A stretch of DNA of 64,000 bases, taken from assembly GCF_018881835.1 (NCBI RefSeq), contig NZ_JACVPO010000002.1:496001-560000 (forward strand), given 5' to 3'. The DNA comes from Polynucleobacter hallstattensis (GTDB lineage: Bacteria; Pseudomonadota; Gammaproteobacteria; Burkholderiales; Burkholderiaceae). Below are positions 1 through 8,429 of the stretch, piece by piece; the first letter of the stretch is position 1, and each line of letters opens with the position of its first letter. The translations under genes and the position numbers were made by a program. A model generated the notes under the pieces. It was not told the DNA's origin. It did not search any database and saw only the letters and a program-made list of their open reading frames with translations.

Positions 1-117
1 AGATACGAACCAGACGCAAGCAGTGATGGTTAAAAAAATACCAGTAAAAATCAAGATACCTGTGAGGTAAATATTTCTTGATTTATCACGTATCAAACTA
101 ATGCGCTTATGTTCCAT
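1..117 (-). CDS. Truncated N-terminus of a putative membrane protein
   Basis: An open frame starts with ATG at 117 and runs off the window edge, giving 39 visible residues. A TAA codon lies directly before the ATG in frame, so no upstream in-frame start exists. The first 16 residues are polar and basic (MEHKRISLIRDKSR), then a hydrophobic stretch rich in Ile, Leu, Phe and Thr runs to the edge. This looks like a first transmembrane segment with a cytoplasmic basic N-terminus. The family cannot be told from so little. There is no strong ribosome binding site. It lies on the same strand as, and downstream of, the BLUF gene. Confidence 0.45.
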   Translation of the reverse strand, partial: MEHKRISLIRDKSRNIYLTGILIFTGIFLTITACVWFVS

Positions 118-206
118 TTATGTATCCAAAACTCTATTGATTTACAAATATTAATACATTTGGCTAAACGGCGCATGGCAGCTCAACAATGCCCCTTTAA
201 AACTGC

Positions 207-620
207 TCACTTCAGCAGTTTCTTACCCCCGTCTCTTAGGGCTGCTAACAGAGGGTGGCCAACTGGAAAATTCACTTCATCAATAGCAGCACTCACCTCA
301 GGCAAGCCTTTGAACAATTCCTTGTCGCCCTGAAAAACCATAGTCCACTTTTCAAAGTTTCTGGCACTAATGGTTTTCCTCTCTATTAATAGGATGTTTT
401 TATGGCGATCATCTTTTTGAATTTTCTCCCACAATGCATCAATCACATCCTCTGGTCCCTCAATCACCTGACCAAATTGATTATTTTCGAAGATGAGTGC
501 GCCGGTAATTTCTAATCTGAGGTTTCTCAAATAAGAGTGATAGAGAAGTCGCATGAGACCTAAAAAGGACGTCCCTTGAACGGGTTCGCTTACATAGGTT
601 AATTCAATAAGTTTCGACAT
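207..620 (-). CDS. BLUF-domain blue-light sensor protein (stand-alone)
   Basis: A 137-residue protein that is almost entirely one BLUF domain, a flavin (FAD)-binding blue-light receptor fold. The photoactive residues expected in the family can be placed: Tyr9 in LTYVSEP, Asn33 in LRNLRLEITG, Gln51 in FGQVIEG, and Trp92 in EKWTMVF. The typical DDRHKN segment (about 70-75) is also present. There is no EAL, GGDEF or other output domain, so the protein probably signals by contacting a partner, as small BLUF proteins do; the partner is not visible here. It is a single gene. The leader just before the start can form a nested inverted repeat. The family call is firm; the function in this organism is unknown. 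Confidence 0.9.
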   Translation of the reverse strand: MSKLIELTYVSEPVQGTSFLGLMRLLYHSYLRNLRLEITGALIFENNQFGQVIEGPEDVIDALWEKIQKDDRHKNILLIERKTISARNFEKWTMVFQGDKELFKGLPEVSAAIDEVNFPVGHPLLAALRDGGKKLLK

Positions 621-621
621 T

Positions 622-659
622 CCTACATACTATGGAGGAATAGTGATAGTCTCTGTAGG
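622..659 (-). promoter_or_regulatory. Nested inverted repeat in the BLUF leader
   Basis: Two nested inverted repeats sit directly upstream of the BLUF start: outer arms CCTACA/TGTAGG (622-627 and 654-659) and inner arms ACTAT/ATAGT (629-633 and 640-644). Read as mRNA on the minus strand, the arm next to the start codon contains the AGGA that could serve as a ribosome binding site, so folding might limit translation. It could equally be an operator. No function is shown by the sequence alone. Confidence 0.25.
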
Positions 660-714
660 CATATACCCTAAAGTAAGAGCCCGAAAGATTGATGACTCTG
701 ATTACTGTATTCGA

Positions 715-1362
715 TTAATCCCGAACTGTTATCAGAATTTCATTACGGCGCATAAAGGGTATAGACCAAGGAGGGTTATAGCGTGCAAATTGGGGATTTC
801 CAATTACCTGCCATTGTTTACTTTTGATCCACTCTTCTAATGCCTTTGTTTTTTCAAGGACTTTAGCTTCATTATAGAAACCAGAAAAAGTAATTGCAGC
901 ACGTCTTTGGGCTGGCAACTCCCGAATAGTAACCAAAGGGTTTAATGGCTTTGGTAGTGTCGCCATGGTGTACTCAGAGGGCATTACAAAAGAAAAAACC
1001 CATTGATTGACACCTTTCCCAGAATCCTTACCAGCCTCAATACCTACCGGTACAGTCATCGCAATCTTGGTGCTTTGCGCTGTTTCAATCGCTACTGGCA
1101 CAGTCATAGAAATTTTTTCACTAACTTGGTTCTGCCCAAAAATAAAAGCCGCTATCAGACGAAATCCTTGGCTAGAGGCTGCATCTAAATCGCCCTCGAC
1201 TTTGACTTCAGCAACTAGTTGAGGAGCATAGGTACGAAGCTCAAAAGGTTCTGATTTTTCAAGGATAGAAAATTTTGGTTCTTCAGTTGCCATTACAGTG
1301 CTCGCAATCAATATGCTGGTGAGAAACACCAAGAGTCGGGGGATGGAACTTTTCATAATCAT
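715..1362 (-). CDS. SOUL-family heme-binding protein, periplasmic
   Basis: A 215-residue protein with a Sec signal peptide (basic MIMKSS, hydrophobic core, probable cleavage after VMA near residue 25). The mature part is a SOUL domain, a family that includes heme-binding proteins of about 200 residues. It has the start typical of the family (FELRTYAPQLVAEV), the repeated KIxMTVPV segment seen twice around residues 85-105, and the C-terminal ARYNPPWSIPFMRRNE segment. Export points to a periplasmic role, perhaps heme or tetrapyrrole binding; no axial ligand can be assigned. The start is 4 bases after the ldcA stop, so it probably sits at the end of the queE-queD-tadA-ldcA run. Confidence 0.85.
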   Translation of the reverse strand: MIMKSSIPRLLVFLTSILIASTVMATEEPKFSILEKSEPFELRTYAPQLVAEVKVEGDLDAASSQGFRLIAAFIFGQNQVSEKISMTVPVAIETAQSTKIAMTVPVGIEAGKDSGKGVNQWVFSFVMPSEYTMATLPKPLNPLVTIRELPAQRRAAITFSGFYNEAKVLEKTKALEEWIKSKQWQVIGNPQFARYNPPWSIPFMRRNEILITVRD

Positions 1363-1366
1363 TTAC

Positions 1367-3236
<1,870 letters not shown>

Positions 3237-3277
3237 TTTATTTTTTCTTAGTGCTTATAAATTACTTGATCAGGCTT

Positions 3278-3931
3278 TTATCGGATACCAATGATCTTAT
3301 GGGTCTGAACACTCAAACGCCACAAGGGGCGCTTCTGACAGAGGCGAACTGCTAATGCGAGATTGTCTTCGAGATTAGGGCCATCCATCGCTTGCAAGAA
3401 GCGATTGCGATAATCCATCTTCTCAAACCGAGCCAATAAGGTTTCGATAGAGGTGTGTCCAGCTTGAGGTACTACCAACTTCATCTCATCAGCCTGCAAC
3501 ACAATGAGTTCAGACCCAGCTTTAGGGCTGACGCAGACCCAATCAACCCCCTTAGGTACCTTGATTGTTCCGTTCGTCTCAATGGCAATAGCAAAACCCT
3601 TGGCATGCAAAGCATCAATCAATACAGCATCTAGTTGTAGTAATGGCTCGCCACCCGTAAAGACAACGTAGCGTTGTTGCGGTCCGGCAGAGGTGCTAAT
3701 CCATACCTCTTCGATGGTATCGGCCAATAGTGAGGCAGTTTCAAACTTTCCACCACCAGCACCATCAATACCAACAAAGTCGGTATCGCAAAATTGGCAA
3801 ACCGCAGTAGCACGATCTTCTTCGCGACCGCTCCACAGATTGCAGCCAGAAAATCGGCAAAATACAGCCGCACGACCAGCGTGGGCGCCCTCACCCTGAA
3901 GGGTTGGAAAGAGTTCTTTTACGGTATACAT
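3278..3931 (-). CDS. queE: 7-carboxy-7-deazaguanine synthase (radical SAM)
   Basis: A 217-residue radical SAM enzyme that rearranges carboxytetrahydropterin to 7-carboxy-7-deazaguanine. It has the unusual cluster motif CX14CX2C (Cys30, Cys45, Cys48) that some QueE enzymes, including the Burkholderia type, carry in place of CX3CX2C. Other family marks are the LFPTLQGEG start, FTGGEPLLQ and IAIETNGT. It is the first recognisable gene of the queE-queD-tadA-ldcA run. The start has little ambiguity because MYTVKELFPT is the family's usual N-terminus. Confidence 0.93.
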   Translation of the reverse strand: MYTVKELFPTLQGEGAHAGRAAVFCRFSGCNLWSGREEDRATAVCQFCDTDFVGIDGAGGGKFETASLLADTIEEVWISTSAGPQQRYVVFTGGEPLLQLDAVLIDALHAKGFAIAIETNGTIKVPKGVDWVCVSPKAGSELIVLQADEMKLVVPQAGHTSIETLLARFEKMDYRNRFLQAMDGPNLEDNLALAVRLCQKRPLWRLSVQTHKIIGIR

Positions 3932-3959
3932 AGCTATGTCACGATTTTAAGCGCTTTGC

Positions 3960-4688
3960 TTACTTCCAGGACACAAGCTCCCACTCTAAGTAGTCTTCCC
4001 ATAGGGCATTGCCCCAAAACATACCGGCCCATAAATACTGACCCGAACTACGCCGAATGACCCAGCGACCGATTTCAGGGGAAAGCCAAATGTCTTCTTG
4101 GCGATAGTTGGCCACTCGAGAGAAGTCATTGCTGGTGAAATAAGGCGCCTCACTTTGATACTTTAGGACCGGGAATTGACCTGCGGGAGCGCTGACACCC
4201 TCCCAGCCTACTGCGGTAATGTTCAAGCCCCAGTAGTAGTCATTGTCTGGATAACCAAGCACCTGATAACGATTCCGATAAAACCCAGACCATCCTGGAA
4301 CCAGTTGTTCAGGCCACAAGGGGATGGGCTGTAAAAACCGTTGGGGAGGATTCCAATGGGGATCTTGAACAATGTAACCCCAAGGTTGCTGGATCTCATC
4401 CGGGAGCGGTCCAGCCTTCAATCCGCTGCGCTCAATCCGAATCTGAGATCCAACCGACACAACCCTCTCCGTAACGATATCCACTAGCTCTTGGTTAAAC
4501 ACATTGCGTACGTTGTAAACCCACTGCTGACCAACTTGTGGCAACCTCACTTTTGGTGGATTAATGGGTTGCGGTAAAGGTGTTGCAACTGGATAAGGCT
4601 GCGAAGCAATACAAGCCACCAGCAATGCTGGTGATAGCAGTACGACCAATCTCTGTATTGTATTTATTTGTAAGAGCTCAATTGCCAT
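3960..4688 (-). CDS. Putative lipoprotein, paralogue of the adjacent upstream gene
   Basis: A 242-residue protein of unrecognised family. The N-terminus has a hydrophobic stretch ending in a lipobox-like LLVAC, so Cys26 is a likely lipid-attachment site. After a proline-rich linker comes a domain shared with the upstream gene: VRLPQVGQQWVYNVRNVF, ITERVVSVGS, DEIQQPWG, PLWPEQL, PAGQFPVLKYQ and PEIGRWVIRRSSGQY. The gene overlaps its paralogue by 25 bases in another frame, pointing to translational coupling. The repeated Trp, Gly and Pro positions suggest a beta-rich envelope domain. No catalytic motif is visible. Confidence 0.75.
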   Translation of the reverse strand: MAIELLQINTIQRLVVLLSPALLVACIASQPYPVATPLPQPINPPKVRLPQVGQQWVYNVRNVFNQELVDIVTERVVSVGSQIRIERSGLKAGPLPDEIQQPWGYIVQDPHWNPPQRFLQPIPLWPEQLVPGWSGFYRNRYQVLGYPDNDYYWGLNITAVGWEGVSAPAGQFPVLKYQSEAPYFTSNDFSRVANYRQEDIWLSPEIGRWVIRRSSGQYLWAGMFWGNALWEDYLEWELVSWK

Positions 4689-5362
4689 TGATAGCTACCC
4701 TCTAAAATCACCGCACTAACCTGACCCTGAATTCGATAAGATCCAAATGCCTCACGCGCAACCCAGCGACCAATCTGAGGTGCAAACCAAACCGTTTCCT
4801 TGCGAATACAATCAAGCTTGTTTGGATCTTCACTCTCATAATTAATCAGAGTCTGAAAGCGCAGGGCTACAAACTCTCCAGCAGGAACAGTAATTTTTTC
4901 CCAGCCCTGAACGGTCATATATTCCTGCCAATTCATTCTCGAATCTGAGTAGCCCGCAATGCTGTACTTAGTATTGAACTGCTTCGCCCAGGTAGTCGAT
5001 AATTGCTCGGGCCAAAGCGGCAAAGATGGACTGAAGTTCAGCAAACGTGACCACTGCGTATCGGTAGCAACCATTCCCCAAGAGGTTTGGATTTCGCTGG
5101 GTAAGCGAGCACCATCAGCCGTGGACCGATCAAGCACAATAGTTGAACCAATATTAGCAACACGCTCCGTAATCACATCTAGCGTTTTACCATCAAAGAT
5201 GTTTTTCTTAATATAAGTCCACTCCTGCCCCACTTGCGGAGGGCGAACAACGGGCAGTGGCTTTGGTTGAGCAACTGGAATCCCATGCTCATAAGAAAGG
5301 CTTCCACAAGCTACAGGAGCTAGAGCAGCTGATACGATGAAAGTGCGGCGAGATAAATTCAT
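4664..5362 (-). CDS. Putative lipoprotein with Tat-like signal
   Basis: A 232-residue protein of unrecognised family, upstream member of a tandem pair. Its signal has a twin-arginine match (SRRTFIV at residues 4-10), a hydrophobic stretch and a lipobox-like PVACG, with Cys19 as the likely lipidated residue. The body matches the downstream paralogue along its length (VVRPPQVGQEWTYIKKNIF, ITERVANIGS, SEIQTSWG, LPLWPEQL, GWEKITVPAGEF, APQIGRWVAREAFGSY), at roughly a third identity by eye. The two proteins appear to use different export signals. Function unknown. Confidence 0.78.
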   Translation of the reverse strand: MNLSRRTFIVSAALAPVACGSLSYEHGIPVAQPKPLPVVRPPQVGQEWTYIKKNIFDGKTLDVITERVANIGSTIVLDRSTADGARLPSEIQTSWGMVATDTQWSRLLNFSPSLPLWPEQLSTTWAKQFNTKYSIAGYSDSRMNWQEYMTVQGWEKITVPAGEFVALRFQTLINYESEDPNKLDCIRKETVWFAPQIGRWVAREAFGSYRIQGQVSAVILEGSYQWQLSSYK

Positions 5363-5406
5363 GTGCGACCCGGAATGATTAAATTAAATGGTTTGGATAA
5401 ATAAGT

Positions 5407-7302
5407 TTATACATGCTTCAATGCTTTTGCTATTTTATTGCGCCTCACTGAAGTCTTTGGAATACCAGGCATATCAAACCACTGATGGGCCTCTTCCTCA
5501 AAACCTACGCCGTGCATAAAGTTGTAGATCGCTTTTTTGAGGCCAAGCCCAAGATGATCGTGATCTACACCTGTGGGATCGATAAAGGCAACATCATTCT
5601 TAGCAAAACTAATAGGCGGCAATGGGACAAGTTCGATGCCATAGGCTTCCGGATCAAGACCTACTGGGGAATGGACCGTACAAGTAAATCGATGAAAAAA
5701 GCCACTCTGAATACAGCCATTCTCAAAAAGCTGACGAACGTACTCAAGAGAGTCGACAGTTTCTTGAACAGTTTGCGTTGGGAAACCGTACATCAGATAA
5801 GCATGCACCAAGATGCCCGCATCTGAAAAGCCTTTGGTCACTTGGGCCACCTGCTCTACAGAAACACCTTTTTTCATAAGATCAAGAAGTCTGTCGGAGG
5901 CAACTTCTAAGCCGCCAGACATCGCAATGCAACCACTTTGCGCCAATAAATCAGAAAGCTCTGGTGTAAACGTCTTTTCAAAACGAATATTGCCCCACCA
6001 AGAAATCACCACCTTGCGACGTATTAATTCTTCAGCAAGTGCCTTCAAGATCTTCGGTGGCGCAGCCTCATCTACAAAATGAAAACCTGTCTGACCAGTC
6101 TCCGCAACAATCGCTTCAATGCGATCAACCAATAGACTGGCTGAAGCTGTTTCGTAACGAGAAATGTAATCTAGACTGACATCGCAAAAGCTACATTTTT
6201 TCCAATAGCAGCCATGCGCAACAGTGAGCTTATTCCAACGTCCATCACTCCATAGGCGATGCATAGGGTTGAGCATATCCAGCAAGGATAAATAAGAATT
6301 GAGAGGCAGGCCATCCCAAGTAGCAGTACCTACCTCTTCAAAAGGTATATCAGGCTCTTGCCAATTAATGTAACGTACTTCATTACCAGTAGTTCGAATA
6401 AATGTACGAACTAATCTTTCTGCAGAACGCTTGCCATTTAAATGTTCTAGGAGTGCAAGTAAAGGTCTCTCACCAGAATCCAGAGTGATGAAATCGACAA
6501 AATCAAATAGGCGTGGATCGGTGAGTTCACGGAGCTCAGTATTAACGTAGCCACCACCAAGACCAATTTTGATGCCGGGGTAATCTTGTTTGATAGTTTG
6601 GGCTATTCGTAATGCGGCATACATTGCCCCAGGAAATGGCACCGACAACAATACTAAAGTAGGCTGATGCTTTTCTATGGAAGACTTTGTAAGTTCCTCC
6701 AAATGCAAATCCATTAATGTAGGACTTGCTGCTAGAGCATCTGCCAAAGGCGTAAAGGTAGGCTGACTACCTGCCAAAGATTCTGCATAACGCACAAACT
6801 CAAAGCGCTCATCCACTGCATCACGTAGAACGTCTGATAAATCATTGAGATAGAGGGTAGCCAAATGACGTGCTCGATCCTGAGAGCCAAGTGCACCAAA
6901 GGCCCATGCCAACGAATCTCCACCCTCTTCTTCTTCAAAAGAATCTAAGGATGCAAAGCGTGGGCCCTCAGGTAACAAAGAGCGGCTATTGATGCGATGG
7001 GCAAGAGTGCTATCTCTTCCTTGCAAAAATGCAATAGCCAAAGCAATGGTGCTTTGGTAATCCCTAAAGTAATCCAAAAAGAAGTTGACGCTGGCACTGC
7101 GATTATCTTCAGGGAGCCTCAAGGCTTGACTCTTAATCTCTAGCAAACCCTGTGGAGTAAAGAAACCTAGAACTAGGGCCAAAGCCAAATCTTCTTGAAC
7201 CGCCTCAAAACCACGTGAACGTAAAAATCCAGTGAGATAAGCCGTTGATGGATACGGCGTATTGAGCTGCGTCATCGGCGGAATGAGGCTCAGAATCTTC
7301 AT
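5407..7302 (-). CDS. B12-binding-type radical SAM protein of unknown function
   Basis: A 631-residue protein. The N-terminal part (about 1-310) looks like a cobalamin-binding domain interrupted by a helical insertion: MKILSLIPPMTQLNTPYPS and later LSVPFPGAMYAALRIAQ, IGLGGGYVNTEL and DFVDFITLDSGERPL. I do not see the DxHxxG motif, so any cobalamin would bind without that histidine. The radical SAM core follows, with cysteines 365, 370 and 373 in GCYWKKCSFCD (CX4CX2C spacing rather than the usual CX3CX2C). Its start overlaps the end of the upstream ferritin-like gene by 4 bases, so the two are co-translated. The substrate is unknown. Confidence 0.85.
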   Translation of the reverse strand: MKILSLIPPMTQLNTPYPSTAYLTGFLRSRGFEAVQEDLALALVLGFFTPQGLLEIKSQALRLPEDNRSASVNFFLDYFRDYQSTIALAIAFLQGRDSTLAHRINSRSLLPEGPRFASLDSFEEEEGGDSLAWAFGALGSQDRARHLATLYLNDLSDVLRDAVDERFEFVRYAESLAGSQPTFTPLADALAASPTLMDLHLEELTKSSIEKHQPTLVLLSVPFPGAMYAALRIAQTIKQDYPGIKIGLGGGYVNTELRELTDPRLFDFVDFITLDSGERPLLALLEHLNGKRSAERLVRTFIRTTGNEVRYINWQEPDIPFEEVGTATWDGLPLNSYLSLLDMLNPMHRLWSDGRWNKLTVAHGCYWKKCSFCDVSLDYISRYETASASLLVDRIEAIVAETGQTGFHFVDEAAPPKILKALAEELIRRKVVISWWGNIRFEKTFTPELSDLLAQSGCIAMSGGLEVASDRLLDLMKKGVSVEQVAQVTKGFSDAGILVHAYLMYGFPTQTVQETVDSLEYVRQLFENGCIQSGFFHRFTCTVHSPVGLDPEAYGIELVPLPPISFAKNDVAFIDPTGVDHDHLGLGLKKAIYNFMHGVGFEEEAHQWFDMPGIPKTSVRRNKIAKALKHV

Positions 7303-8168
7303 ACTGCTTGCATCCGCTTTTCACTGAGAGATTCCAGTAACTCTAATTCTTCTGAAGTAAAGCCAGCTTGTTCACGTGCTTCAAAATTAAACGGCCCCCT
7401 CAAAGTGGGTGCACAGTATTTCTTAGCTAATTCTTGATAAGTCGTAATCGGAGATAAGTTCTCATTCGCGCACAAGAAGTTAAACCAACGATTGCCAACC
7501 AGCACATGGCCGATTTCATCATGAAGAATAATTTCCAGAATCTCTACAGCACGTTCATCTTGAATTTGCTTAAACCGATCCCGAATCTCTGGAACTGCAT
7601 CAAGACCTCTTGCCTCCATGGTTCTAGGAACCAGAGCCATGCGAGCAATCACTGAATCTGAAGTTCTCTCCACCATCTCCCATAGACTATTGTGGGCTGG
7701 GAAATCACCATAGCTAAATCCAAAAGACTGAAGATGGGCATTGATCAAACTGAAGTGATGTGACTCTTCCTTAGCAACCCTTAGCCAGTCCTCGTAATAG
7801 GCCATAGGCATATTTGGGAAGCGCCAAATCGCATCTAAAGCAAGATTCATGGCATTAAATTCAATATGAGCAAGAGAATGCCAAAGAATAGCTCTTCCCT
7901 CAACCGTATTCATTTTTCTTTTAGGCACAAACTTCGGTGCTACTAAATCCGGCTTATTGGGTCGGCCAGGTAGATGCAGATTCTGACTATCGAAGTTACC
8001 TGAAAGATTGATTGCAATATGCTCAGAAAAGTAATCCTCAAATAAGCTAAATAGTTGGTTCACTTTAGCTTGTGGATTAGTATCTGCCAGTATTGCGAGG
8101 GCAGCCTTTCTTAACTCAAGCATGGGTATGGGCCTGTTTGATGGCAGACATGAGCCGCTCATTTCCAC
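7299..8168 (-). CDS. DUF455 family ferritin-like protein
   Basis: A protein of up to 289 residues in the DUF455 family, a ferritin-like helical fold with a probable di-metal site. Candidate ligands lie in RAILWHSLAHIEFNA, RVAKEESHHFSLI and LHDEIGHVLVGN. The biochemical role of the family is not established. The longest frame begins with GTG at 8168; ATG at 8162 or the ATG before LELRKAAL (about 8123) are alternatives, and the last has a better-spaced AGG upstream. The end overlaps the radical SAM gene by 4 bases, making a two-gene operon. This suggests the metal protein and the radical SAM enzyme act on one pathway, which is inference. Confidence 0.82.
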   Translation of the reverse strand: MEMSGSCLPSNRPIPMLELRKAALAILADTNPQAKVNQLFSLFEDYFSEHIAINLSGNFDSQNLHLPGRPNKPDLVAPKFVPKRKMNTVEGRAILWHSLAHIEFNAMNLALDAIWRFPNMPMAYYEDWLRVAKEESHHFSLINAHLQSFGFSYGDFPAHNSLWEMVERTSDSVIARMALVPRTMEARGLDAVPEIRDRFKQIQDERAVEILEIILHDEIGHVLVGNRWFNFLCANENLSPITTYQELAKKYCAPTLRGPFNFEAREQAGFTSEELELLESLSEKRMQAV

Positions 8169-8281
8169 GCGGTAGTTAAACCAGAAAAACCATTTACGAG
8201 ACGCGGAGTTTCATCAATTGATTTCATGTGTACTGCTAGCTTGGTAGTGCTCTAAAAGAGTGGAAAAGTGAGGTTAAGCAT

Positions 8282-8332
8282 ATGACCATATTGTACGTAG
8301 ATATGGGTCATACAGCATGCAAATGGGCTGTA
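8282..8332. repeat. Pair of intergenic inverted repeats
   Basis: The 261-base gap between the DUF455 gene and the glutamate-synthase-like gene holds two neighbouring inverted repeats. One is ATGACCATAT / ATATGGGTCAT (8282-8291 and 8301-8311, one bulged base). The other is TACAGC / GCTGTA (8311-8316 and 8327-8332). They lie upstream of the DUF455-radical SAM operon and could be operators or part of an untranslated RNA. Nothing else is recognisable there apart from the hairpin at 8393-8412. Confidence 0.3.
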
Positions 8333-8392
8333 TTTGTATTTAAGTGATCCCATTAATTAAGTTGATGACCAACACTTTAGAAAACCCTAAAC

Positions 8393-8412
8393 TCCCACCA
8401 TATCTGGTGGGA
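8393..8412 (-). terminator. Hairpin, likely terminator of the glutamate-synthase-like gene
   Basis: A perfect 8-bp stem (TCCCACCA/TGGTGGGA) with a 4-base loop lies 17 bases after the stop of the gene ending at 8430. On the minus strand it is followed by a broken T-rich stretch (GTTTAGGGTTTTCT), so it is a plausible but imperfect rho-independent terminator. Confidence 0.5.
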
Positions 8413-8429
8413 TTAGGCTCAAACAAAAC

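Noticed and set aside
1050..1130. Internal near-repeat in the SOUL gene (KIxMTVPV twice)
   Set aside because: This doubled segment is typical of SOUL-domain proteins and not a local duplication.
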